64,000 nucleotides of DNA from Collimonas sp. OK242 (GCF_900107095.1 NZ_FNOR01000004.1:232860-296859); one strand, 5' to 3'; numbered from the stretch's first letter, positions 36,234 through 45,131 are shown. Notes: generated from the letters alone by a model not told the origin. Made by a program: numbers and translations.

Positions 36234-36467
36234 AGTGGCGATAAATAGTTTAGTCCGCTATTTTAGAGCAAACATCCATAACTCGTTGTATTTCGAGGAG
36301 TTGATTTAGAAAATGGGGCTGGATAAACAGCGTAAAACAGCCCAATTCCAGCTTTTTATGGGATAATCCTTGGTTCTGTCCAAAATTTCCGTTTCATATT
36401 ATTTGAACACAGGTTTTTGCGGATTCTTTCTCTCTTAGGTTGATACAACACATTTGGGGGTGGAGGG

Positions 36468-37571
36468 ATGTCCGATCTGGCTTCTATTTCCAAGCTCGCG
36501 CGCTCCGATGCGCAACTTCCGGTCAACGTCTATTTTGACGAAGCGCTGTTAAAGCGTGAAATCCAGCAACTGTTTCAGAATGGCCCGCGTTACGTCGGCC
36601 ATGAGCTGATGGTGCCCAATGTAGGCGATTACGCCACGCTGGCTTCTGAAAACGAAGGCCGCATGCTGGTGCGCAATCCCCAGGGGATTGAGCTGATTTC
36701 CAACGTCTGCCGCCATCGGCAGGCAAAAATGCTCGACGGTCGCGGCAATGCGCGCAACATCGTCTGCCCGCTGCATCGCTGGACTTACGACCTCAAGGGC
36801 GAACTGATTGGCGCACCGCACTTCGGTGAAACGCCATGCATGAACTTGTCCAAAACGCCGCTGCAAAACTGGAACGGCTTGCTATTCGAGCAAAATGCCT
36901 TCCATGTCGGTGAAAAACTGGCGCAGCTAGGCGTCGCCAAGGATCTCGATTTCAGCGGCTACCTGTTCGATCACGTCGAAGTCCACGAGTGCGACTACAA
37001 CTGGAAAACCTTTATCGAGGTCTACCTGGAGGATTATCACGTCGAGCCGTTTCATCCCGGCCTGGGCAGTTTTGTCAGCTGCGACGACCTGGAGTGGCAA
37101 TTTGGCAAGGATTACAGCGTACAGACCGTGGGTGTCAATCACGGACTGGCGAAATCCGGCTCGCCTGCCTACAAGAAATGGCAGGAACAGGTTCTCAGGT
37201 TCAGCAACGGCGAAGCGCCGAAGTTCGGCGCAATCTGGCTGACCTTGTATCCGAACATCATGGTGGAGTGGTATCCCCATGTCCTGGTGGTGTCGACGCT
37301 GTGGCCGCGCGGCCCGCAAAAAACCACCAATGTGGTCGAGTTTTATTACCCCGAAGAAATTGCGCTGTTTGAACGCGAAATGGTCGAGGCGGAACGTGCC
37401 GCATACATGGAAACCTGCGTCGAAGATGACGAAATCGCATTGCGCATGGATGCCGGACGGCGCATCCTGATGGAGCGCGGCGTCAGCGAGGTCGGCCCGT
37501 ACCAGTCGCCGATGGAAGACGGCATGCAGCATTTCCACGAGTGGTACCGGAATCAGAACGGCGTGACCTGA
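36468..37571 (+). CDS. Rieske non-heme iron oxygenase, alpha-subunit-like
   Basis: A 367-residue ring-hydroxylating-type oxygenase. The Rieske 2Fe-2S ligands are C81/H83 (NVCRHRQ) and C100/H103 (CPLHRWTYD). The mononuclear iron site is in EDYHVEPFH with H191 and H196. The length and single-gene organisation suggest a stand-alone alpha-type oxygenase needing an external reductase. The substrate is unknown; fusion partners, a ferredoxin or a reductase are absent nearby. It is divergent from xseB-ispA-dxs across 234 bases, so a link to isoprenoid or sterol-like compounds is conceivable but unproven. GGAGG lies very close to the ATG. Confidence 0.88.
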   Translation: MSDLASISKLARSDAQLPVNVYFDEALLKREIQQLFQNGPRYVGHELMVPNVGDYATLASENEGRMLVRNPQGIELISNVCRHRQAKMLDGRGNARNIVCPLHRWTYDLKGELIGAPHFGETPCMNLSKTPLQNWNGLLFEQNAFHVGEKLAQLGVAKDLDFSGYLFDHVEVHECDYNWKTFIEVYLEDYHVEPFHPGLGSFVSCDDLEWQFGKDYSVQTVGVNHGLAKSGSPAYKKWQEQVLRFSNGEAPKFGAIWLTLYPNIMVEWYPHVLVVSTLWPRGPQKTTNVVEFYYPEEIALFEREMVEAERAAYMETCVEDDEIALRMDAGRRILMERGVSEVGPYQSPMEDGMQHFHEWYRNQNGVT

Positions 37572-37605
37572 GCGGATTGGCCCGGACAATCCCGCATTTG
37601 AAAAC

Positions 37606-37645
37606 AAGGGCCGGAGTTTGCGCAAACGCACAAACTCCGGCCCTT
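37606..37645 (+). terminator. Long hairpin after the Rieske oxygenase gene
   Basis: AAGGGCCGGAGTTTG and CAAACTCCGGCCCTT form a perfect 15-bp stem with a ten-base loop, 34 bases after the stop. CGTCATTATT follows, a weak T-tract. Confidence 0.65.
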
Positions 37646-37735
37646 CGTCATTATTTAGCGCAGTAAGCATGCATTGCCGCCAGAATCAGTCAAAATAGCG
37701 CTACACATTCCTTTCGCTTCCTTCGCCTCCTCCCC

Positions 37736-38692
37736 ATGCAATCACTCTGGATGTTGTTCGCTAGCCTCATGTTTTCGATCATGGGAGTCTGCGTCAAGCT
37801 TGCTGCCGATCATTACTCCATCGCTGAAATCATGTTGAGCCGCGGCTTGATCGGCATGCTATTCATCGTCGTCCTGATTCTGCTGAAGGGCGGCACCCTG
37901 AAGACGCCCATGCCGCGCCAGCACCTATGGCGCGGCGTGATCGGCGTGATTGCCTTGTCGATGTGGTTCTATTCCTTCAGCCTGCTGCCGGTCGCCACCG
38001 CCACCACCCTCAACTACACCTCCTCGATTTGGCTTGCCGCGATCTTGTTCGGCAGCGCGTGGTGGCGCGGCAATACGCGCTTTGAGTGGGGCATGGCAGC
38101 CACCATCATGCTCAGCTTCATCGGCGTGATGCTGCTGCTGAAACCGTCGTTCGATACCAAGCAGACGATGGGCGGCATGATCGCCCTGGCATCCGGCCTG
38201 ATCTCGGCTGTGGCTTACCTGCAGGTACGGCGCCTGGGCAGGATGGGCGAACCGGAATATCGCGTGGTATTTTATTTTTCGACGACCAGCGCCATCGCCG
38301 GCCTGGCCGGCAGCAGCTTGCTGCCAGGCGGCGGCATGCCGTTCTGGCATGCGCATAGTGTGCAAGGCGTGGCCTTATTGATTACACTGAGCCTATCGGC
38401 TACCGTCGCCCAGATGGCCATGACGCGCGCCTACCGTCTTGGCAATCCGCTGCTGACTGCAAATCTGCAATACACGGGCATCGTCTTTTCCAGCATCCTG
38501 GGCATTCTGATCTGGCACGACCGGCTTGGCTGGCGCGGCTGGCTTGGTACCGCGGTTATCCTTATCGGCGGTTTGCTGGCAACGTTTTATAATCAAAAGA
38601 AGGCGCGTCCGCTCAGGCCCTTGCAGTCGGAAAAACCGCTGGATAAGCAGATTAACCAGGCGACCGATACTAGCGAGATCCGCAGCTTGTGA
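37736..38692 (+). CDS. EamA/DMT-superfamily transporter
   Basis: A 318-residue inner-membrane protein with ten hydrophobic segments in two EamA repeats (drug/metabolite transporter superfamily). The first repeat runs from LMFSIMGVCVKLAADHYSIA to about residue 130, the second from IALASGLISAVAYLQVRRLG to about 285; a polar 30-residue tail follows. Such proteins export or import amino acids, nucleobases, riboflavin or other small metabolites. The substrate cannot be called. It lies between two hairpin-bounded genes and seems monocistronic. Confidence 0.85.
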   Translation: MQSLWMLFASLMFSIMGVCVKLAADHYSIAEIMLSRGLIGMLFIVVLILLKGGTLKTPMPRQHLWRGVIGVIALSMWFYSFSLLPVATATTLNYTSSIWLAAILFGSAWWRGNTRFEWGMAATIMLSFIGVMLLLKPSFDTKQTMGGMIALASGLISAVAYLQVRRLGRMGEPEYRVVFYFSTTSAIAGLAGSSLLPGGGMPFWHAHSVQGVALLITLSLSATVAQMAMTRAYRLGNPLLTANLQYTGIVFSSILGILIWHDRLGWRGWLGTAVILIGGLLATFYNQKKARPLRPLQSEKPLDKQINQATDTSEIRSL

Positions 38693-38737
38693 GGTTGCCC
38701 CGCATCACCTGATACACACTTAGATAGAAGGAATGCC

Positions 38738-39604
38738 ATGTCTCACGCCCATCCTTATACGACGCTGATTTCTGCCTCTAATCTGTTGCAGAATGCGCAA
38801 AATCCCAACTGGGTCATTGTCGACTGCCGCCACGATTTGATGGATGCCGCTGCCGGCAAGGCGGCTTACGATGCCGGTCACATTCCTGAAGCCCGCTTCG
38901 CCAATCTGGACCGCGACCTTTCCGGCGCCAAACAGGCAGCCGACGGCAGCTTCAAAGGCCGCCATCCCCTGCCCGAAAAAGATGCCTTGCTCGCCACGCT
39001 GCGAAGCTGGGGCATCAATGACGATACCCAGGTCGTCGCTTACGATGCCCAAGGCGGCATGTATGCCGCCCGCCTGTGGTGGCTGTTGCGCTCCATCGGC
39101 CATAACTCGGTGGCGGTGCTGGACGGCGGCCTGGCAGCCTGGCAAGCGGCAGGAGCCGGCTTGTCGGCTGCGGAGCCGGTGCCGGCCAGCGGCAATATCA
39201 GCGCCAAGCCGCCATTGACCAGCAGCGTCAACGCCCATGACGTACTGATCAACCTGACCAACCAGAGACGCACCATCGTCGATGCGCGCGCACCGGATCG
39301 CTTTCGCGGAGAAAATGAAACGATAGACCCGGTCGGCGGCCATATTCCCGGCGCCAAGAATCGTTTCTTCAAGGACAATCTGCAGGCCGACGGCCGTTTC
39401 AAGCCCGGCCATCAATTGCATGAGGAATTCGGCGCCCTGATCAGCGAACCGAAGACTGCCGTGATGCAGTGCGGCTCAGGCGTTACCGCCTGCCATAACC
39501 TGCTGGCGCTGGAAATCGCCGGTTTGCACGGCGCGGCCTTGTATCCGGGATCGTGGAGCGAGTGGTGTTCGGATTCGACACGGCCTATGGCCAAGGGCGC
39601 ATAA
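38738..39604 (+). CDS. sseA: 3-Mercaptopyruvate sulfurtransferase (tandem rhodanese)
   Basis: A 288-residue protein of two rhodanese domains. The C-terminal domain holds the active-site loop CGSGVTAC with C245. This six-residue loop (CGSGVT) is typical of mercaptopyruvate sulfurtransferases, while thiosulfate sulfurtransferases usually have CRxGxT. It transfers sulfane sulfur from 3-mercaptopyruvate to cyanide or thiols. The N-terminal domain (VIVDCRHDLMDAAAGKAAYD) lacks the Cys, as is normal. AAGGA precedes the ATG. Confidence 0.9.
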   Translation: MSHAHPYTTLISASNLLQNAQNPNWVIVDCRHDLMDAAAGKAAYDAGHIPEARFANLDRDLSGAKQAADGSFKGRHPLPEKDALLATLRSWGINDDTQVVAYDAQGGMYAARLWWLLRSIGHNSVAVLDGGLAAWQAAGAGLSAAEPVPASGNISAKPPLTSSVNAHDVLINLTNQRRTIVDARAPDRFRGENETIDPVGGHIPGAKNRFFKDNLQADGRFKPGHQLHEEFGALISEPKTAVMQCGSGVTACHNLLALEIAGLHGAALYPGSWSEWCSDSTRPMAKGA

Positions 39605-39617
39605 GCTGTCGCTATGA

Positions 39618-39637
39618 GGTGGGCATAGGTGCCCACC
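39618..39637. repeat. Dispersed intergenic palindrome, copy 3
   Basis: GGTGGGCA, TAGG loop, TGCCCACC, then CTACGGTTTTT. It lies between the convergent sseA and ZIP genes, and the T-run on the plus strand lets this copy act as the sseA terminator. Confidence 0.7.
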
Positions 39638-39646
39638 CTACGGTTT

Positions 39647-40444
39647 TTAATGCTGGTGGCCGTGGCGGGTCAGGAACAGGACTATGGCCACGCCCGTTCC
39701 GATCAACAGAATCTGCGGAATCGTTTCGCGCAGAGTGGCCCGGCGCTGCATTTGCGGCATCAGGTCGCTGACGGCGATATAGATAAACCCCGAAGAAGCA
39801 AATACCAGCACGTAAGGAATCCATTCCATGCCGCGCTCGAGGGTAAAGTAACCCAGCAAACCGCCAAGCACCGCCATCAGGCTGCAGATCAGGTTATACA
39901 CATAAGCGCGGGTCCGCGAAAAGCCGGCGTTGAGCAGCACTATGAAATCGCCGATTTCCTGCGGAATCTCATGCACGATGATGGCCAGGCCGGTGATCAG
40001 GCCGAGATGCGGATCCGCCAGGAAAGCGGCGGCGATCAAAATGCCGTCGGTAAAGTTGTGCAAGCCGTCGCCTACCAGGATCATCCAGCCGGCTTTGCCC
40101 GCCTCTTTCTTGTCATGTCCGTGATGATGCCTGTGGCCGTCGCCTTCGTGATGGTGCGAATGGCGCAGGATGGCGAATTTTTCCAGCACGAAAAATGCCA
40201 GCAGCCCGCCTAGCAATACCGCAAACAGCGTGTGGCTGTCGGCCTGCGATTCGAAAGCCTCCGGCAGCGCGTGCAGCAAGGAAGTCGCCAGCATGATGCC
40301 GACCGACAGGCTGACCATGCGCTCGACCATCTTCGACAGCAGCGCGAAAGAAAAAATTGCAGCGGCAGTTATGCTGAAAAGCCCGGCGATCGTGGTCGCC
40401 AGGAGAATTGAAACTAGTGTGGAATTAATTTTCTGCTCCGGCAA
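39647..40444 (-). CDS. ZIP-family divalent metal transporter
   Basis: A 265-residue inner-membrane ZIP transporter, probably importing zinc or another divalent metal. About eight membrane segments are visible. A histidine-rich loop (HSHHHEGDGHRHHHGH) lies between segments three and four. The metal-site helices are VGDGLHNFTDGILIAAAF and GLAIIVHEIPQEIGDF. The start is uncertain: the only conventional in-frame start near the conserved N-terminus is TTG at 40444, and no ATG fits. GGAG lies inside the coding sequence just after that TTG and six bases before an ATT codon. Confidence 0.88.
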   Translation of the reverse strand: MPEQKINSTLVSILLATTIAGLFSITAAAIFSFALLSKMVERMVSLSVGIMLATSLLHALPEAFESQADSHTLFAVLLGGLLAFFVLEKFAILRHSHHHEGDGHRHHHGHDKKEAGKAGWMILVGDGLHNFTDGILIAAAFLADPHLGLITGLAIIVHEIPQEIGDFIVLLNAGFSRTRAYVYNLICSLMAVLGGLLGYFTLERGMEWIPYVLVFASSGFIYIAVSDLMPQMQRRATLRETIPQILLIGTGVAIVLFLTRHGHQH

Positions 40445-40456
40445 TCAGAGGTTAAA

Positions 40457-40471
40457 TGCAACATGGTTGCA
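40457..40471. promoter_or_regulatory. Palindrome in the ZIP gene promoter region
   Basis: TGCAACATGGTTGCA has six-base arms around ATG, only 13 bases upstream of the ZIP start. It could be a metal-responsive operator, but it does not match the Zur consensus I know. Factor unknown. Confidence 0.35.
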
Positions 40472-40506
40472 AATTAGAACACAGCTGCTGCAATTGTGCA
40501 AATTGT

Positions 40507-40553
40507 GGGACAGAGTTTAAGAGTCGCCGTAGCGCGACGAATTACTCTGTCCC
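40507..40553. repeat. REP-like palindrome (GGGACAGAGT family)
   Basis: GGGACAGAGT (40507-40516) pairs with ACTCTGTCCC (40544-40553), with an inner GTCGC/GCGAC stem. GGGACAGAGT/ACTCTGTCCC ends are, as I recall, often seen around IS200-like REP-associated transposase genes in proteobacteria. No transposase gene is present here, so this would be a solo element. Confidence 0.55.
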
Positions 40554-40652
40554 CAACTGATTAGATAAAAAGTGTCAAATGACTTGAACAGCTTTTAGGC
40601 GGCTTTCAGATCTGCTTTCAATATAAATTTCAAGAACTGACCTGACTTTCCA

Positions 40653-41537
40653 TCAACTCACCCCATGCGCTTTAAACCAGGCCAGGGTACGTTTCCAACC
40701 ATCCTTGGCATCCGCCTCCACATAACTAGGGCGATAATCGGCATTAAACGCATGGCCGGAGTTCGGGTACACCACGATTTCCGATTTGCTGTTGCCTTTG
40801 GCCAGCGCCGCCTTCATCTGCGCCACGTGATCCTGGGTAATACCCTGGTCCTTGGCGCCATACAAACCCAGCACCGGCACTTTCAAGCTCGGCGCAATCT
40901 CGACCGCCTGCTTCGGCATCAGCTCGCTCTTCTCCCCTACCAGGCTGCCATACCAGGCGGCGGCGGCCTTCACCTTGGGATTATGGCTGGCATACAGCCA
41001 GGTAATGCGCCCGCCCCAGCAAAAGCCGGTGATCGCCAGTTTGTCGACGTTGCCGCCGTTTTCCTTGGCCCAGACGACGCAGGCATCGAGATCGCCCAGC
41101 ACCTGGTCATCCGGCACTTTCGAAATCACGTTTTTGTACAGCTCGGGAATCGATGCGAAAGCGGCCGGATTGCCTTCGCGAACGAAAAGGTCCGGCGCAA
41201 TCGCCAGGTAGCCGAGCTTGGCGAAGCGCCGTGTGATATCGGCGATGTGTTCGTGCACGCCGAAAATTTCTGAAACTACCAGCACTACCGGCAAATTGGT
41301 TTTGCCCTCAGGCTGGGAACGGTAGGCTGGCACGCTCAAGCCGTTCGCCTGGATTTCAAGCGAACCGGCAGTGAGTCCCGCAGTATCGGTCTTGATCACG
41401 GTTTGCGCCGTGACCGGCATCACTGCGGCGGCAAACCCGGTGCCCAGGGCCGCCTTCAAAAAGGTGCGGCGGTCAACATCATCTGACAAGCTGGTTTTTC
41501 CCGCCAGGCTATCGAAATCCTGTTTAAAATTCGACAT
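40653..41537 (-). CDS. Tat-exported dienelactone hydrolase-family protein
   Basis: An alpha/beta hydrolase of the dienelactone hydrolase family, 294 residues from the ATG at 41537, which has AGGAG seven bases upstream. The catalytic Cys is C173 in ITGFCWGGRITW, with the His in NSGHAFNADYRPSY. The N-terminus carries a twin-arginine signal (DRRTFLKAALGTGFAAA, cut near VTA-QT), so it should be exported folded. Most family members are cytoplasmic, but a Tat-signal subgroup exists. The substrate is unknown; no chlorocatechol genes are nearby. Confidence 0.88.
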   Translation of the reverse strand: MSNFKQDFDSLAGKTSLSDDVDRRTFLKAALGTGFAAAVMPVTAQTVIKTDTAGLTAGSLEIQANGLSVPAYRSQPEGKTNLPVVLVVSEIFGVHEHIADITRRFAKLGYLAIAPDLFVREGNPAAFASIPELYKNVISKVPDDQVLGDLDACVVWAKENGGNVDKLAITGFCWGGRITWLYASHNPKVKAAAAWYGSLVGEKSELMPKQAVEIAPSLKVPVLGLYGAKDQGITQDHVAQMKAALAKGNSKSEIVVYPNSGHAFNADYRPSYVEADAKDGWKRTLAWFKAHGVS

Positions 41538-41612
41538 CAAAGTTCTCCTCCAAGGTTGATCTTCAACTATCCATTTGCATTGACCGTAACAAAGCAGCCG
41601 CCGTCGTTACGC

Positions 41613-44393
41613 TCAATGCGCCTCGTCCCAATTCTTGCCCACTCCGACTTCGGCAATCAGCGGCACTTTTAGTTCAGCCACGCCAGCCATCAGCTGCGGC
41701 AGTTTTTCCCGCACCAGCGCCAATTCTCCTTGCGGCACTTCCAGCACCAGTTCATCGTGCACCTGCATCACCATCTTGGATGTTAGCTGTTCTGTTTCAA
41801 TCCAGTTTTGCACCGCAATCATCGATAATTTGATCAAGTCGGCGGCGGTGCCCTGCATCGGCGCATTGATCGCCGCCCGCTCCGCACCCTGGCGGCGCTG
41901 GCCGTTGGGCGAATTGATTTCCGGCAGCCACAAACGGCGCCCGAACACGGTCTCGACGTAGCCCTGCGCCTTGGCTTGCACCCGCGTCATGTCCATGAAT
42001 TGCTTGACGCCGGCGAAGCGCATGAAATATTTTTCAATATACATTTGCGCGGCGGCGCGCTCGATGCCGAGGTTGCCGGCCAGGCCGAACGCGCTCATGC
42101 CGTAAATCAGGCCGAAATTGATCACCTTCGCATAACGGCGCTGCTCGCTGGTGACTTCCGCCGCCGTCGTGCCGAAAATTTCGGCTGCAGTGGCGCGATG
42201 GATATCCACGCCTTCGGCAAATGCGCGCAGCATGTTTTCATCGCCAGAGATGTGGGCCATGATGCGCAATTCGATTTGCGAATAGTCGGCCGAAACAATC
42301 ACGCTGCCTTCGGGCGCTACAAACGCTTCACGGATACGCCGGCCCTCGGCAGTGCGAATCGGGATGTTTTGCAAGTTCGGATCGTTAGACGCCAGCCGTC
42401 CGGTCACGGCGACCGCCTGTGCATAATTGGTATGCACCCGGCCGGTTTCCTGATTGACCATCTTCGGCAGTTTGTCGGTGTAGGTCGATTTCAGCTTGGA
42501 CAGACTGCGGTAATCGAGCAGCACCTTCGGCAGCGGATAATCTTCCGCCAGTTTCTGCAGCACTTCTTCATCGGTCGACGGCGATCCGGATGGCGTTTTC
42601 TTGACCACCGGCAGCTTGAGTTTATCGAACAGGATTTCGCCCAGCTGTTTGGGTGAACTCAGGTTGAAAGGCTGGCCGGCCAGTTCATAGGCTTGCTGTT
42701 CGATCTCCAGCATGCGCTTGCCCAATTCATTCGACTGGGCCGCCAAACGGCTGGCATCGATCAGTACGCCGTTGCGTTCGATTTTTTGCAGCACGACCGA
42801 AGTCGGGACTTCGATTTTTTCGTAGATGAACCTGAGCTTGGCGTCGTCGGCGATATGCGGCCACATGGTCAGATGCAACTGCAGGGTGATGTCGGCGTCC
42901 TCGGCTGCGTATTCGGTAGCGCGGCCGATCTCGACCTCGTCGAAACCGATCTGCGCAGCCCCTTTGCCGCACACTTCCTGGAACGTGATGGTCTGGTGAT
43001 TCAGGTGGCGCAAGGCCAGGCTGTCCATGTCGTGGCTGCGATGCGATTCAAACACATAGGATTCGAGCAAAGTGTCGTGCACGATGCCACGCAGGCCGAC
43101 GCCCTGGTTGGCGAAAATATGGCTGTCGTATTTCAGGTTCTGGCCGACCTTGGGCTTGCTGTCGTCTTCCAGCCAAGACCGCATTCTTTCCAATACGAAT
43201 TCACGCGACAATTGCGCCGGCACATCCTGGTAACGATGGGCGACTGGAATATAGGCGGCAACGCCGACCTCGCAGCACAGCGAGATCCCGACCAGCTGGG
43301 CAGTCATCGGCTCAAGCGAGGTAGTCTCGGTATCGACCGCGGTCAAGGTCGCATTGTCGATACGTTGCAGCCATACGTCCAGCTGAGCTGCGGTCAGCAC
43401 AGTTTCATAATGCCGTTCTGCCGCAGCGAACAGGCTGCTCTGAGCCGGCTCGCCGGCGCCGGCCTTGTGGTCGGCGGCGATCTCGGCCGGCGCGGCTTTT
43501 CCTGCGCCGTCCACTGCGCCGGCAGGGTTGCCGGCGCCGCTCAGATCGCGCAGCCAGGTCTTGAAGTTATAGCGCGTGTACAACTCGATCAGCGTCTCCT
43601 TGTCTTGCTCCGGCGCCTTCAGGGATTCCGGAATCGACACCATGTGCGCGCTCAGATCGCAATCGGTTTTTACCGTCACCAGTTCCTTGGCCTTGGGCAG
43701 CCAGTCCAGCACTTTGCGCAGATTCTCGCCGACCGCGCCGCCGATGTTGGCGGCATTCGCAATCACCTGATCGACAGTGTCATATTGTGCCAGCCATTTA
43801 ACCGCAGTCTTCGGCCCGACTTTGGCGACGCCGGGGATGTTGTCGACGGTGTCGCCGATCAATGTCAGGTAATCGACGATGCGCTCCGGCGGCACGCCGA
43901 ATTTTGCGATCACGCCGGCCCGATCCAAAGTCTCGTTGCTCATGGTGTTGATCAGCGTCACATGCTCGTTGACCAGCTGCGCCAAATCCTTATCGCCGGT
44001 CGAGACCACCGCTTGCATGCCATGGCTCACCGCTTGCACCGTGAGCGTGCCGATCACATCGTCGGCTTCCACTCCGTCGACCATCAGGATCGGCCAGCCC
44101 ATGGCGCGCACGGCGGCGTGAATCGGCGTAATCTGTTTAACCAGGTCTTCCGGCATCGATGCCCGGGTGGCCTTATAGTCGGCGTACATGTCGTCGCGAA
44201 ATGTTTTACCTTTTGCATCGAACACGCAGGCGAGGTAAGCTGAAGGGTAATCGGTACGCAAGCGGCGTAACATATTTATGATTCCATACAGCGCGCCGGT
44301 CGGCTCATTGGCAGCATTGCGCATATCGGGCAATGCATGAAAGGCGCGATAGAGATAACTGGAACCATCAACTAACAGCAGGGTTTTTTGCAT
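41613..44393 (-). CDS. polA: DNA polymerase I
   Basis: PolA fills gaps and removes RNA primers. The product is 926 residues (E. coli 928). The 5'-3' exonuclease domain starts MQKTLLLVDGSSYLYRAFHA. A 3'-5' proofreading domain begins near VDTETTSLEP (motif Exo I intact). Polymerase motif A is ADYSQIELRIMAHISGD, motif B RRYAKVINFGLIYGMSAFGL and motif C VHDELVLEVP. The frame is open to 44540, but the conserved start is the ATG at 44393, directly back to back with the ATG of the next gene on the other strand (CATATG). Confidence 0.97.
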   Translation of the reverse strand: MQKTLLLVDGSSYLYRAFHALPDMRNAANEPTGALYGIINMLRRLRTDYPSAYLACVFDAKGKTFRDDMYADYKATRASMPEDLVKQITPIHAAVRAMGWPILMVDGVEADDVIGTLTVQAVSHGMQAVVSTGDKDLAQLVNEHVTLINTMSNETLDRAGVIAKFGVPPERIVDYLTLIGDTVDNIPGVAKVGPKTAVKWLAQYDTVDQVIANAANIGGAVGENLRKVLDWLPKAKELVTVKTDCDLSAHMVSIPESLKAPEQDKETLIELYTRYNFKTWLRDLSGAGNPAGAVDGAGKAAPAEIAADHKAGAGEPAQSSLFAAAERHYETVLTAAQLDVWLQRIDNATLTAVDTETTSLEPMTAQLVGISLCCEVGVAAYIPVAHRYQDVPAQLSREFVLERMRSWLEDDSKPKVGQNLKYDSHIFANQGVGLRGIVHDTLLESYVFESHRSHDMDSLALRHLNHQTITFQEVCGKGAAQIGFDEVEIGRATEYAAEDADITLQLHLTMWPHIADDAKLRFIYEKIEVPTSVVLQKIERNGVLIDASRLAAQSNELGKRMLEIEQQAYELAGQPFNLSSPKQLGEILFDKLKLPVVKKTPSGSPSTDEEVLQKLAEDYPLPKVLLDYRSLSKLKSTYTDKLPKMVNQETGRVHTNYAQAVAVTGRLASNDPNLQNIPIRTAEGRRIREAFVAPEGSVIVSADYSQIELRIMAHISGDENMLRAFAEGVDIHRATAAEIFGTTAAEVTSEQRRYAKVINFGLIYGMSAFGLAGNLGIERAAAQMYIEKYFMRFAGVKQFMDMTRVQAKAQGYVETVFGRRLWLPEINSPNGQRRQGAERAAINAPMQGTAADLIKLSMIAVQNWIETEQLTSKMVMQVHDELVLEVPQGELALVREKLPQLMAGVAELKVPLIAEVGVGKNWDEAH

Positions 44394-45131
44394 ATGGAAT
44401 TGAACGGAAAAAATGTGCCGCGTTTGCGGCAAGTGACGGACATCGAACGCGCAACTTCCAAGAAGGCGCGCGAATCGTGGCATATGTTCACGATTATGGC
44501 AGAATTTATCGAGTCGACCGAACGGCTTTCCGAGTTGCATCCCGCGGTATCGATCTTCGGCTCGGCGCGGATCAAGGCAGACAATCCTTATTACCCCTTG
44601 TGCATGGATATCGCACGACGCTTTTCCGATGAAGGTTTTGCCGTGATTTCAGGCGGCGGTCCGGGCTTGATGGAAGCGGCAAACAAAGGCGCGTTCGAAG
44701 GTAAATCACCTTCGGTCGGCTTGAATATCGAATTGCCGCATGAACAAAGCGGAAATAAATGGCAGGACATCTCGCTCAGTTTCCGTCATTTCTTTGCCCG
44801 CAAGGTCGCCTTCGTCCGTTACGCCGATGCCTACATCGTGTTGCCGGGCGGTTTTGGGACGCTCGATGAGCTGAGCGAGGTATTGACACTGATCCAGACT
44901 GGCAAATGCCGCCACATCCCTATCATCCTGGTCGGCAGCAGCTTCTGGCGCGGTTTGCTGGACTGGTTCCGCACCCAGCTGGTCGGTGACGGCATGATCG
45001 CGGCCAAGGACATGGACCTGATCCAGGTGCTGGATGACCCGGCCGAGATTCTCGCCGCCGTGGTGGAATTCTACGAGGCGGGCGAAACCGTCATGGCGGA
45101 ATCGGACCGTCATGCGAGCGTGTTGCTGTAG
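44394..45131 (+). CDS. LOG-family protein (TIGR00730-like nucleotide phosphoribohydrolase)
   Basis: A 245-residue Rossmann-fold protein of the LOG (Lonely Guy) family, often mislabelled lysine decarboxylase. The signatures are ISGGGPGLMEAANKGAF and PGGFGTLDE (residues 151-159), the motif of nucleoside 5'-monophosphate phosphoribohydrolases that release free bases such as cytokinins. In bacteria the substrate is generally AMP or a similar nucleotide, or unknown. The N-terminal 50 residues before VSIFGSARI are typical for the proteobacterial type. The ATG touches the polA ATG, and no Shine-Dalgarno is visible. Confidence 0.88.
   Translation: MELNGKNVPRLRQVTDIERATSKKARESWHMFTIMAEFIESTERLSELHPAVSIFGSARIKADNPYYPLCMDIARRFSDEGFAVISGGGPGLMEAANKGAFEGKSPSVGLNIELPHEQSGNKWQDISLSFRHFFARKVAFVRYADAYIVLPGGFGTLDELSEVLTLIQTGKCRHIPIILVGSSFWRGLLDWFRTQLVGDGMIAAKDMDLIQVLDDPAEILAAVVEFYEAGETVMAESDRHASVLL

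Noticed and set aside
42693..44243. 516-codon plus-strand frame
   Set aside because: It lies opposite polA and shows only reversed-codon composition.
44394..44540. 49-codon N-terminal extension of polA
   Set aside because: The conserved polymerase start is at 44393, and the extension is antisense to the LOG gene.
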